From assembly GCA_017423025.1 (NCBI GenBank), contig JAFPGC010000049.1:21212-85211 (forward strand): 64,000 nucleotides of DNA, read 5' to 3'. The position numbers and the translations under genes were made by a program. The DNA is from Bacteroidales bacterium (lineage in GTDB: Bacteria; Bacteroidota; Bacteroidia; Bacteroidales; UBA932). Each line of letters begins with the position of its first letter. Position 1 is the stretch's first letter. Shown piece by piece: positions 36,888 through 44,805 of the stretch. The notes under the pieces are model-generated. The model searched no databases, was not told where the DNA came from, and saw only the letters and a program-made list of their open reading frames with translations.

Positions 36888-37639
36888 TCCTCGACGGGAA
36901 CTTTATTCCGGCAAAGCAGGATGGAAAACTCGAACAGGCCATATAGAGGAACGGCCAGTACAAACATGGAAAACGGGTCGCTTGGAGTAATCAAAGCAGC
37001 TAACAATAAAACAATTACAACTGCGTATTTACGCCATTGCTTTAAGTTCTCGCGGGTTACCACTCCAATGCTGGAAAGAACCAGGATTACCGTGGGAAAC
37101 TCAAACAAAAGCCCTATCAGGAACACCATGGAGGTGAACAGCGACATATAGGAGCTTAGCGAAATGGTGTTCACAATGGCATCGCTCACCGAAAAGTTCA
37201 CAAAGAACATGAGGCAAACCGGCAACACCACAAAATACCCTACCGCTACACCCAGATAGAACAGGGCCGATGACAGGCCGAAGGCCCTTCTCACCGCTTT
37301 CTGCTCGTGGTCGTAAAGAGCCGGAGCAATGAATCTCCAGATTTCCCATATTATATAAGGGAAAGCTACCACCAGACCGCAAAGCAGCGCCACCTTCAGA
37401 TAGAAGAAGAACTGGGCCGACAGGTCGATGTTGATAAGATCCATGGAAAACTCAACACCAGGCAGGCGGTAGAGCGGAAAATCCGGCCTGGTAGGCCAGA
37501 ATACGGCTTTGAAAAGCGGTTTGGGAAAACTCAGGAACACGATGGAGGCCAAAGCAACGCCCAGCACCGAGTGGAACAAGGTTCCTCTCAGGGCCTCAAT
37601 GTGGTCCCAGAAGGACATTTCAACGTCCTTCTCTGCCAC
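36884..37639 (-). CDS. tatC: Sec-independent protein translocase subunit TatC
   Basis: Integral membrane core of the twin-arginine translocase that binds signal peptides. 251 residues, six predicted helices. N-terminal signature SFWDHIEALRGTLF (E.LR region) and the conserved loop PYIIWEIWRFIAPALYDHE near 95-113. The next gene upstream is tatA, so a minimal TatAC system is encoded. Substrates with twin-arginine leaders occur at 44806 and 58614 in this window. Overlaps the ABC-F gene by 4 bp. Confidence 0.95.
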   Translation of the reverse strand: MAEKDVEMSFWDHIEALRGTLFHSVLGVALASIVFLSFPKPLFKAVFWPTRPDFPLYRLPGVEFSMDLINIDLSAQFFFYLKVALLCGLVVAFPYIIWEIWRFIAPALYDHEQKAVRRAFGLSSALFYLGVAVGYFVVLPVCLMFFVNFSVSDAIVNTISLSSYMSLFTSMVFLIGLLFEFPTVILVLSSIGVVTRENLKQWRKYAVVIVLLLAALITPSDPFSMFVLAVPLYGLFEFSILLCRNKVPVEE

Positions 37640-37640
37640 T

Positions 37641-37838
37641 TTACTTTTCTTCCTTGGGGGTGGTGTCGACGTCTTTGATCTCCTTCTCCACCTCGTTTAT
37701 CCCCTCTTTAAAGCTCTTGACACCTTTGCCGATTCCCTTCATGAGTTCGGGAATCTTCTTGCCACCAAACAGGAGAACCACGACGGCAACGATGGCGACA
37801 ATCTCCCAGGTTCCAATCATCAACGGATACGTAAGCAT
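37641..37838 (-). CDS. tatA: Sec-independent translocase subunit TatA
   Basis: 65 residues. Short N-terminal periplasmic segment, one membrane helix ([23 protein letters not shown]), the [12 protein letters not shown] hinge, an amphipathic helix and an acidic tail (EEK end). Matches TatA/E length. It is 1 bp upstream of tatC and 4 bp downstream of the thioesterase gene. Confidence 0.94.
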   Translation of the reverse strand: MLTYPLMIGTWEIVAIVAVVVLLFGGKKIPELMKGIGKGVKSFKEGINEVEKEIKDVDTTPKEEK

Positions 37839-37842
37839 AGTA

Positions 37843-38256
37843 TTAAGCGTTTATGTGTTTTTCAAATAAAGCAACGACGGGCTCGGGGCAGCGCACCGGC
37901 ATAAAGGTCTCCTTATTCAGGAAACCCAGGGTGACTACGCCCTCTGCACAAAGGACTCCGTCCTGGTTGTACACCGCCTGCTTGATGAGCATTTTGGCCA
38001 TGGGAACTTTGTTCACTTCGGCCGTAGCGGTAATGATATCCCCCATCCTGGCCGGATGGCGGAAGTGGCATTCCACCGACACGATGGGCACCAGCACTCC
38101 CAGCTCACTTTCGCACTTTTCAATCGGAAAGCCCAGCTGGACCATCATCTCGTCACGGGCAATCTCGAAGTAACGGATGTAATTGGAGTGGTGAACCACC
38201 GCCATTTGGTCGGTTTCGTAGTACCGGACAGGGAATGTAGCCTTAAAAATAGCCAT
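37843..38256 (-). CDS. YbgC-like acyl-CoA thioesterase (4HBT hotdog fold)
   Basis: 137 residues. Hot-dog fold with the 4HBT signature [22 protein letters not shown] near 8-29; the Asp in YETDQM is the catalytic residue. Likely hydrolyses an acyl-CoA or acyl-ACP. In proteobacteria ybgC lies with tol-pal; here it lies between valS (40 bp) and tatA (4 bp), which gives no clue to substrate. Confidence 0.9.
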   Translation of the reverse strand: MAIFKATFPVRYYETDQMAVVHHSNYIRYFEIARDEMMVQLGFPIEKCESELGVLVPIVSVECHFRHPARMGDIITATAEVNKVPMAKMLIKQAVYNQDGVLCAEGVVTLGFLNKETFMPVRCPEPVVALFEKHINA

Positions 38257-38295
38257 AACAAAAATGTTACTACGTTTAACTATTTTGTTTTAAAG

Positions 38296-40941
38296 TTACT
38301 TCTTCAATGACTTAAGCTTAGCCTCGAGACTCTCTATCTTGGAGAGCGAATCGGCCTCTTTTTTGCGCTCGTTCTCAATGACGGCAGCCGGAGCATGGGC
38401 TACGAAATTCTCATTGGCCAGTTTGGCCCTTACTCCCTGCAGGAATTTCTGCTGGTACTCGAGTTCCTTTTGTGCTTTTTCAATCTCTTCGGCCACATTC
38501 ACCAGACCGTCCATCTTCACGAACATTTCCTGGGTACGGACCATGAATCCCACGCCCTGGGCGTCTCCAAACTCCCCTACCAGTTCAACGTTGACACCGG
38601 CCATTTTCTCGATTACCGGGATGCAGGGGAAGGAGCTTCCCTTGATGAGCAGATGCAACTGCTCCTTGGGGGCGATGTTCTTTTGGTTGCGTACGGAACG
38701 GACTCCGTTCACGGCCTCTGCAGCCAGGCTGAAGTTCTCCAGCACGGCGGGGTCGAAGGCTTCGGCCTTGGGAGTGGGAGCATACATGATGGTCTCCCCT
38801 TCCTTCCTCTCGGCCAGATCCTGCCAAAGCTCCTCGGTAATGAAAGGCATCACCGGATGGATGAGTTTGAGAAGGGCCTCGAAATACTCAAGCGTCTTAT
38901 TATAGGTCTCCGGATCTACAGGCTGACCGAAAGCCGGCTTGATGGCCTCCAGGTACCAGCTGCAGTAGTCGTCCCAGAAGAGCTTATAGATGGTCATGAG
39001 GGCATCGGAGATGCGGAACTTGCTGTAATGGTCTTCCACCAGGGCCAGGGTATCCGACAATTTGGCGGCAAACCATTCGATGGCCAGCTTGGCAGCCGGG
39101 CTCTGGGCCACGGCAGCATCTACCTGGAAACCCTTCACCAGACGGTAACTGTTCCAGATCTTGTTGCAGAAGGCTGCGCCCTGCTTGATCTGCGCCTCAT
39201 CATAGAAAATATCGTTGCCGGCGCTGGAGCAAAGCAGCATGCCAATGCGCACAGCATCAGCACCATAGGTATCAATCAGGTCAAGGGGATTCGGCGAATT
39301 TCCGAGGGTCTTCGACATTTTCCGCCCGATTTTATCCCTCACAATACCAGTAAAGTACACGTTGGAGAAGGGCTCCTTGCCCATAAATTCCTCGCCGGCC
39401 ATGATCATACGGGCCACCCAGAAGAAAATGATATCCGGGCCGGTCACCAAGTCGTTAGTCGGGTAATAATAGGCCAGATCTTTGTTGGGCTGGTGGTCCG
39501 GATGGCCGGGCTTTTCGGGGTCAAAGACCGAGATGGGCCACAGCCAACTGCTGAACCAGGTATCCAGCACATCTTCGTCTTGCTTAAGGTCTTCGGCCTT
39601 GATATTTGGATTAATAGCCCTTGCCTCTTGAAGTGCTTCTTCAGCAGTTGCAGCTACGACGAATTTTCCGTCCGGGAGGTAATATGCAGGAATGCGCTGG
39701 CCCCACCAGAGCTGACGGGAGATACACCAGTCGCGGGCGTTCTCCATCCAGTGGCGGTAAGTATTGATGTATTTCTCGGGAATGAAGTTGGTGCGGCCGC
39801 TCAATACCGTCTCCAGGGCCGTTGCAGCCAGGCTTTCCATCTTCAGGAACCACTGGGCGCTGAGTTTGGGCTCGATGACGGCATCGGTGCGCTCACTATA
39901 CCCCACAGGAGAGGTATAATCCTCTACCTTGAGCAGGTTGCCGGATTCCTCCAGCATCTTCACAATCTTCTTACGGGCCACAAAACGGTCCTCACCCACC
40001 AGAATCTGGGCTTTCTCGTTCAGTTTTCCGTGGTCGTCAATAATCTCCAGCACGGGCAGATTATGACGCAGGCCGATTTCATAGTCGTGCACGTCGTGGG
40101 CGGGCGTCACTTTGAGGCAACCCGTACCAAAGTCCATTTCCACGTATTCGTCCTCAATCACCGGAATCTCCCGGTTGATCAGAGGAATAAGCACCTTCTT
40201 GCCCTTGAGCCAGAAATGACGCTCATCCTTGGGATTCACGCAGATGGCGGCATCGGCCATGATGGTCTCCGGACGGGTGGTGGCAATTACCAGATACTTG
40301 TCGGTAGGGTTGCCGTTGCCGTCGGAGATAAAATACTTAAGGTGATAGAAGTGGCTCTTGGTGTCCTTGTGAATGACCTCATCGTCGCTCACGGCCGTGA
40401 GGGCTTCGGGGTCCCAGTTCACCATGCGCACACCCTTGTAAATCCAGCCTTTCTTATAGAAATAGACGAAGGTGTTGATCACCGCGTCGCTCAGGGCCGG
40501 TTCCATGGTGAAACGCGTGCGGTCCCAGTCGCAGGAGCAGCCTAACTTCTTGAGCTGCTGAAGGATAATACCACCGTGCTCCTCTTTCCATTCCCAGGCG
40601 TGCTTGAGGAATTCCTCTCGGCCGATATCCTCCTTGCGGATACCCTGGGCCTTGAGCTTGGCCACCACCTTGCTTTCGGTAGCAATGGAGGCGTGGTCCG
40701 TTCCGGGCACCCAGCAGGCATTCTTGCCGTCCATGCGGGCCTTGCGGATAAGGACATCGTTAAGGGTATTGTTGAGCACGTGGCCCATATGCAGGATTCC
40801 GGTCACATTGGGCGGCGGAATCACTATGGTATAAGGTTGTTTCTCATTGGGTTCGCTATGGAAGAACTTGTGGGCCAGCCAATAGGCATACCACTTATCC
40901 TCCACGTCCTTAGCACTATACTTTGCCGCTAATTCCTTCAT
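38296..40941 (-). CDS. valS: Valyl-tRNA synthetase
   Basis: Charges tRNA-Val. 881 residues, class I synthetase. HIGH motif as PPPNVTGILHMGH near 42-54, editing CP1 domain, KMSKS motif in GRKMSKTLGNSPNP near 540, anticodon-binding domain and a C-terminal coiled-coil arm (from about 815, ending KIESLEAKLKSLKK) typical of ValRS. The gene has its own promoter (40969-40976) divergent from DUF3467, and heads the unit that continues through the thioesterase, tatA, tatC, ABC-F and M19 genes. Confidence 0.97.
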   Translation of the reverse strand: MKELAAKYSAKDVEDKWYAYWLAHKFFHSEPNEKQPYTIVIPPPNVTGILHMGHVLNNTLNDVLIRKARMDGKNACWVPGTDHASIATESKVVAKLKAQGIRKEDIGREEFLKHAWEWKEEHGGIILQQLKKLGCSCDWDRTRFTMEPALSDAVINTFVYFYKKGWIYKGVRMVNWDPEALTAVSDDEVIHKDTKSHFYHLKYFISDGNGNPTDKYLVIATTRPETIMADAAICVNPKDERHFWLKGKKVLIPLINREIPVIEDEYVEMDFGTGCLKVTPAHDVHDYEIGLRHNLPVLEIIDDHGKLNEKAQILVGEDRFVARKKIVKMLEESGNLLKVEDYTSPVGYSERTDAVIEPKLSAQWFLKMESLAATALETVLSGRTNFIPEKYINTYRHWMENARDWCISRQLWWGQRIPAYYLPDGKFVVAATAEEALQEARAINPNIKAEDLKQDEDVLDTWFSSWLWPISVFDPEKPGHPDHQPNKDLAYYYPTNDLVTGPDIIFFWVARMIMAGEEFMGKEPFSNVYFTGIVRDKIGRKMSKTLGNSPNPLDLIDTYGADAVRIGMLLCSSAGNDIFYDEAQIKQGAAFCNKIWNSYRLVKGFQVDAAVAQSPAAKLAIEWFAAKLSDTLALVEDHYSKFRISDALMTIYKLFWDDYCSWYLEAIKPAFGQPVDPETYNKTLEYFEALLKLIHPVMPFITEELWQDLAERKEGETIMYAPTPKAEAFDPAVLENFSLAAEAVNGVRSVRNQKNIAPKEQLHLLIKGSSFPCIPVIEKMAGVNVELVGEFGDAQGVGFMVRTQEMFVKMDGLVNVAEEIEKAQKELEYQQKFLQGVRAKLANENFVAHAPAAVIENERKKEADSLSKIESLEAKLKSLKK

Positions 40942-40968
40942 ATATAAATACCATTATATTCAATCCTA

Positions 40969-40976
40969 CAAATTTA
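40969..40976 (-). promoter_or_regulatory. -7 promoter element for valS
   Basis: TAAATTTG on the minus strand, 27 bp upstream of the valS ATG and 12 bp from the divergent DUF3467 -7. Confidence 0.55.
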
Positions 40977-40988
40977 CGGTTTTTTTGT

Positions 40989-40996
40989 TAATTTTG
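40989..40996 (+). promoter_or_regulatory. -7 promoter element for the DUF3467 gene
   Basis: TAATTTTG, 18 bp before the ATG at 41015. Confidence 0.55.
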
Positions 40997-41014
40997 CAGA
41001 AATATCTTTTGAGT

Positions 41015-41356
41015 ATGGATAACAATAATAATAAACCCCAAAATCAGATAAGTCTGGAACTTAAACCGGAAGTGGCCAAGGGCTCCTATTCCAACCTGGC
41101 CATCATCTCCCATTCCAGAAGCGAATTCATCATTGACTTTGCCACTACCCTCCCGGGCATCGCCAAACCGGAGATTGGCAACCGCATCATCATGACGCCC
41201 GAGCACGCCAAACGCCTGATGAACGCCCTCTTCGACAACATCTCCAAGTATGAGGCCCAGTTCGGCGTCATCGATCTGGGTGGCAAGGGCCCACAGGGCA
41301 CCACTTTCAATCTGGCCGATTTCGGCCCGCTCGGCGGAGGCGGAAACAAATCATAA
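41015..41356 (+). CDS. DUF3467 family protein
   Basis: 113 residues from ATG at 41015; a TTG 30 bp earlier lies in the promoter and is rejected. The N terminus MDNNNNKPQNQ is followed by the conserved core ISLELKPEVAKGSYSNLAIISHSRSEFIIDFA and MTPEHAKRLMNALFDNI, which match DUF3467, a small beta-sandwich protein widespread in Bacteroidetes. The C terminus is Gly-rich (GPLGGGGNKS). No function is known. Monocistronic-looking: own promoter, followed by a hairpin region. Confidence 0.85.
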   Translation: MDNNNNKPQNQISLELKPEVAKGSYSNLAIISHSRSEFIIDFATTLPGIAKPEIGNRIIMTPEHAKRLMNALFDNISKYEAQFGVIDLGGKGPQGTTFNLADFGPLGGGGNKS

Positions 41357-41389
41357 AACGTATGATTTGTTTCCCTAAGAATCGTTTCA

Positions 41390-41425
41390 CGACTGGGGGC
41401 CTAATCCCCCAGACCCCCTGAGTCG
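41390..41425. repeat. Nested hairpin in the DUF3467-kdsC gap
   Basis: Inner stem CTGGGGG-N6-CCCCCAG (41393-41412) and an alternative outer pairing CGACT (41390-41394) with AGTCG (41421-41425). No U-tract after it, so not a standard terminator; possible REP-like element or leader structure. Confidence 0.5.
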
Positions 41426-41455
41426 CTTTGCTCCTTAGTTCTTCGATCCAAAGAA

Positions 41456-41980
41456 ATGAGCAAATTAGATATGATCAAGGCCTTTGCCTTCGACATTGAC
41501 GGCGTGGCCACGGAAGGCACCCTCCTCTGCACCACGGAGGGTGATTTTCTGCGCATTTACGATGCAAAAGACGGCTTCGGCATTCGCATGGCCGCCATGA
41601 ACGGCTACCCCGTAGCTGTAATTACGGGCGGAAGTTCGGAGAGCATCCGCAAACGGATGATGGCCAGCGGCGTCAAGCCCGAGGATGTGTTCCTCCACTG
41701 CAGAAATAAGATGGAGGAATTCTCCATATTCTGTGAACGTTACGGGCTTTCAGCTGAAGAAGTAATGTATTTTGGGGACGACGTCCCGGACATCGATGTC
41801 ATGAAGGCTTGCGGCTGCGGAGTATGCCCGGCCGATGCCGTAGAAGAAGTGCAGAAAATCGCCGACTGGATCACCGATGCCCCGGGCGGAAAAGGTTGCC
41901 TGAGAGAAGCCATCGAGAAGACCCTGAGAAAACAGGGCAAGTGGATTTTCGACCCCGAGACCTACAAAAAGCAGTTCTGA
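41456..41980 (+). CDS. kdsC: 3-deoxy-D-manno-octulosonate 8-phosphate phosphatase KdsC
   Basis: HAD-type phosphatase making Kdo for LPS inner core. 174 residues, no cap domain, as in KdsC tetramers. Nucleophile Asp in FAFDIDGV near 12, then VITGGSSESIRKR near 57 and GDDVPDIDVMKACG near 105 for the metal-binding Asps. The gene stop overlaps the maf ATG by one base (TGATG). Other Kdo genes are not in the window. Confidence 0.9.
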   Translation: MSKLDMIKAFAFDIDGVATEGTLLCTTEGDFLRIYDAKDGFGIRMAAMNGYPVAVITGGSSESIRKRMMASGVKPEDVFLHCRNKMEEFSIFCERYGLSAEEVMYFGDDVPDIDVMKACGCGVCPADAVEEVQKIADWITDAPGGKGCLREAIEKTLRKQGKWIFDPETYKKQF

Positions 41981-42576
41981 TGAACCTCCATGGGAAGCAT
42001 ATCATCCTGGGTAGCAACTCGCCAAGAAGGAGAGAATTGCTAAAAGGATTGGATATTGATTTCGAGGTAGATACAAATAACAACTTCGAGGAAAGCTTCG
42101 GAGAAGAGGTCCCCTATGACCAAGTGCCCCGCCTCATGGCCCAGGGCAAGTCTCACAGCTTCCATCGGCCCCTGAAAGAGAATGAGATTCTCATTACGGC
42201 CGACACCATGGTCATCCTTCCCGCAACGGCCCATCGGCCCGGAGAGATTCTGGGCAAGCCCAAGGACCGGGAAGACGCCTGCCGCATGCTCCGGGATCTC
42301 TCCGGACGGGAGCACCACGTGACCACCGCCGTCACCTTGCGGGACGCCACTCACGAAGAGACTTTCGACGTCACCACCGAAGTCTGGTTCAAACCTCTTA
42401 CAGAGGCCGAAATCGCCTATTACGTAGATACTTACAAGCCTTTCGACAAAGCGGGCGCCTATGCCATCCAGGAATGGATCGGCCACATTGGCATTACCCG
42501 CATCGAAGGTTCCTATTTCAATGTGGTGGGCTTCCCCGTCCAGCGCGTGTACGAAGCTTTACAGAGATTCGCGTGA
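41980..42576 (+). CDS. maf: Maf-family nucleoside triphosphate pyrophosphatase
   Basis: 198 residues from ATG at 41980. Hydrolyses non-canonical or specific dNTP/UTP (dTTP/UTP class likely) and is linked to septum inhibition. Motifs: ILGSNSPRRRELL near 9-21, ITADTMVIL near 70, ILGKPKDREDA near 87 and KPFDKAGAYAIQE near 153. The start within kdsC's last codon and a GTGA overlap with the following gene make a tight three-gene set. Confidence 0.92.
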   Translation: MNLHGKHIILGSNSPRRRELLKGLDIDFEVDTNNNFEESFGEEVPYDQVPRLMAQGKSHSFHRPLKENEILITADTMVILPATAHRPGEILGKPKDREDACRMLRDLSGREHHVTTAVTLRDATHEETFDVTTEVWFKPLTEAEIAYYVDTYKPFDKAGAYAIQEWIGHIGITRIEGSYFNVVGFPVQRVYEALQRFA

Positions 42577-43586
42577 ACCCCTTCAGCCGCATCATCCTTC
42601 AATGGTACTCCGAGAATGCCAGGGACCTGCCCTGGCGGAGGACCCGGGACCCGTATGCGGTCTGGCTCAGCGAAATCATCCTTCAACAAACCCGAATAGC
42701 CCAGGGAACGTCGTACTGGCACCGTTTCATGGACCGCTTCCCCACCGTTCAGGATTTGGCCGATGCCTCCGAAGACGAGGTCCTTCGCCTCTGGGAAGGC
42801 CTGGGATACTATTCGCGGGCCCGTAATCTCCACGCCGCCGCCCGGCAGATTGTGGCCGATGGAGGCTTCCCGGACACCCTGGAAGGCATCCGGAGCCTAA
42901 AAGGCGTGGGAGACTACACCGCCGCTGCCATCGGCTCCATTTGCTTCGATATTCCCGCCGCCGTGTTGGATGGCAATGTGTACCGCGTCCTGGCCCGGCA
43001 CTTCGGCCTCACCACCCCGGTGGGCACCACAGAGGCCAAAAAGGAATTCACCCGGCTGGCCAATCAGCTTTTGCCCGCAGACTCCCCTGCCCAGTTCAAC
43101 CAGGGAATGATGGATTTCGGCGCCCTGCAGTGCACTCCGCAGAATCCGGACTGCCTCACTTGCCCCCTGCAGGATTCCTGCAACGCTTTCCGCACCGGCC
43201 GGGTAGAGATGCTCCCCGTCAAAAAACCCGCCGTCAAGGTGCAGGAGCGCCATCTGGACTACATCTACGTCCGTTGCGAGGGCTACACGGCCATCCGAAA
43301 GCGGGGAAAGGGAGATATCTGGCAAGGATTATACGAACCATTGGCTTCGGAAAATTATTTTTCGCAAGGCTCTGCGAAAAACCAATTTTCCGAAGCTGGT
43401 GTAACCTTGCTGCGTATGGGAGTCAGGCACCAGCTTACGCATCGGTTGATAGTGGCCGATTTCTATCTCTGGGAGCCTGAGAATCGGCCCGAATTACCGG
43501 AAGGATATTTCTGGATAAAAGAAACGGGGCTTGACCGTTATGCCAAGCCCCGCCTGTTCGAATTGCTTCTGGAAGCCCTTACTTAG
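42573..43586 (+). CDS. mutY: A/G-specific adenine DNA glycosylase MutY
   Basis: Removes adenine opposite 8-oxoguanine. 337 residues from GTG at 42573, overlapping the maf stop (GTGA); no nearer ATG keeps the conserved start NPFSRIILQWYSENARDLPWR. HhH motif SLKGVGDYTAAAIGS near 110, catalytic Asp in VLDGNVYR near 135, [4Fe-4S] set C-x6-C-x2-C-x5-C near 187-203 and a C-terminal NUDIX-like domain. Convergent with the CorC gene, overlapping by 8 bp. Confidence 0.94.
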   Translation: MNPFSRIILQWYSENARDLPWRRTRDPYAVWLSEIILQQTRIAQGTSYWHRFMDRFPTVQDLADASEDEVLRLWEGLGYYSRARNLHAAARQIVADGGFPDTLEGIRSLKGVGDYTAAAIGSICFDIPAAVLDGNVYRVLARHFGLTTPVGTTEAKKEFTRLANQLLPADSPAQFNQGMMDFGALQCTPQNPDCLTCPLQDSCNAFRTGRVEMLPVKKPAVKVQERHLDYIYVRCEGYTAIRKRGKGDIWQGLYEPLASENYFSQGSAKNQFSEAGVTLLRMGVRHQLTHRLIVADFYLWEPENRPELPEGYFWIKETGLDRYAKPRLFELLLEALT

Positions 43587-44649
43587 TCTCTTCCTCGTCA
43601 TCCTCCGGCAGCACTATCTGCTTGTACTGGTTCTTGCGTTTGAGCCAGCGTTCCTTGGCATACTGCTGCATGTCCGTGATGGTGTCGTTCTCGTCTATAA
43701 TCTCCATTCCCAGAATGGTTTCCATAATATCTTCCAAAGTAATGATTCCCTGGAAGCAGCCGTAGTCGTCTATGATGAGGGCAATCTGGTCCTTGGTCTT
43801 GAGAAGGCTTTCCCAGATGTCGGAAACGGAGGTTTCCTCGTGGAAGGCCGCAATCTTGCGCTTGATGCTCTTCAGGCGCATGTCAAATTTGTCTTCGGCC
43901 AGATTTTCCAGCGCATCGTAGCGGAGGATGTAGCCGGTGATGTATTCCGGAGAATCGGAATAGACCGGGATGCGGCTGTTGTGCGAGAGCTCTTCCTGCT
44001 TGTAGAACTGGCGAAGCGTCATGTTCTCCGAGGCAATGGCGGCCACGATGCGGGGCGTCATGATGTCGTAGGCTTTGATGTCGTCCAGTTTGATGATATT
44101 CTGGATAACCTTGTTCTCGCTGTTGTCCAGCACGCCTTCTTCTTCTCCCATGTTGGCCATGGCACTCACTTCCTCGCGGGAGATACCCAGGTCGGGATCT
44201 TCATCCGAGATGGTGTTATGCAGCTTGTCGATGATCCAGACAATGGGAAATAGCAGGTAGACCAGAAAATTCATGATGCGGGCCAGCCACATGAGGTCTT
44301 TCCAATGGGAGGTCCCGATGGTTTTGGGAACGATTTCGGAGAAAACCAGGATGAGGACGGTCATGATGGCGCTGATGATGCCGAACCAGTGGTCTCCGGA
44401 AAGGAGGGTGGCCTGGTGGCCCACGGCGGCTGCGCCCAGCGTATTGGCAATGGTATTCAGGGACAGGATGGCACTCAGCGGACGGTCCGGATCCTGCTTG
44501 AACTTCATCATCAAGGCGGCGTTCTTGTCTCCCTCGTCTTCCTTCATGGTTATGTAGGAGATGGGTGTTGACATGAGGACGGACTCCAGCAATGAGCAGA
44601 GGAAAGAGATGCTCATTGTCAACAGCAGATATATGACGAGGAGTGTCAT
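43579..44649 (-). CDS. CorC/CNNM-type transporter-associated protein (DUF21 + CBS pair)
   Basis: 356 residues from ATG at 44649. The frame can be read from a TTG at 44670 but that overlaps the -7 element. N-terminal DUF21 (about 1-180) with four membrane helices; CBS domain pair at about 200-320 (YDIMTPRIVAAIASENMT, SRIPVYSDSPEYITG, IALIIDDYGCFQGIITLEDIMETILG); acidic C terminus. It lacks a clear CorC_HlyC transporter domain at the end, so it is shorter than CorC. Related proteins handle Mg2+/Co2+ or are Gld-type accessory proteins. Exact role uncertain. Confidence 0.85.
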   Translation of the reverse strand: MTLLVIYLLLTMSISFLCSLLESVLMSTPISYITMKEDEGDKNAALMMKFKQDPDRPLSAILSLNTIANTLGAAAVGHQATLLSGDHWFGIISAIMTVLILVFSEIVPKTIGTSHWKDLMWLARIMNFLVYLLFPIVWIIDKLHNTISDEDPDLGISREEVSAMANMGEEEGVLDNSENKVIQNIIKLDDIKAYDIMTPRIVAAIASENMTLRQFYKQEELSHNSRIPVYSDSPEYITGYILRYDALENLAEDKFDMRLKSIKRKIAAFHEETSVSDIWESLLKTKDQIALIIDDYGCFQGIITLEDIMETILGMEIIDENDTITDMQQYAKERWLKRKNQYKQIVLPEDDEEETK

Positions 44650-44667
44650 GGTCAAGTTTTCAATCTG

Positions 44668-44675
44668 CAAATTTA
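44668..44675 (-). promoter_or_regulatory. -7 promoter element for the CorC-like gene
   Basis: TAAATTTG on the minus strand, 18 bp upstream of the ATG at 44649. Confidence 0.55.
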
Positions 44676-44723
44676 CTGATTTTTCGCAAATTCCCCTATT
44701 TCCCTATAACGAATTCATTTTTA

Positions 44724-44755
44724 TTTTGATAATTCTTAGAAAAGAATTAAATTTA
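44724..44755 (+). promoter_or_regulatory. Promoter of the Gfo/Idh/MocA-DUF1080 operon
   Basis: TTTTG at 44724-44728, 19-bp spacer, TAAATTTA at 44748-44755 (one base from consensus). Predicted start near 44760, on top of the dyad at 44756-44768. Confidence 0.55.
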
Positions 44756-44768
44756 TCACAATTTGTGA
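44756..44768. promoter_or_regulatory. Dyad TCACAA-T-TTGTGA at the operon transcription start
   Basis: Perfect 6-bp arms. Read on the minus strand with flanks it is GTTCACAAATTGTGATAA, sharing the decamer GTTCACAAAT with sites at 31062 and 31457. Confidence 0.5.
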
Positions 44769-44805
44769 ACTAGCAACTAATTATACCCAAAACACTCATA
44801 TACTT

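Noticed and set aside
38395-40545. A 716-codon open frame on the plus strand opposite valS
   Set aside because: It is the antisense shadow of a clear ValRS. The product is His/Gly/Val-rich with no domain and no promoter. The G+C-biased third positions keep the opposite frame open, as they do opposite rel (5824-7803) and the 44.8-kb oxidoreductase (44770-46176).
41809-41979. N-terminal extension of Maf and, similarly, 42474-42572 for MutY
   Set aside because: Both are shadows of the preceding gene. The ATG at 41980 (TGATG) and the GTG at 42573 (GTGA) give overlap starts and family-length proteins.
44756-44768. CRP/FNR-type site
   Set aside because: The arms are TCACAA...TTGTGA, the inverse order of the TGTGA-N6-TCACA consensus, so a CRP-family protein is not favoured.
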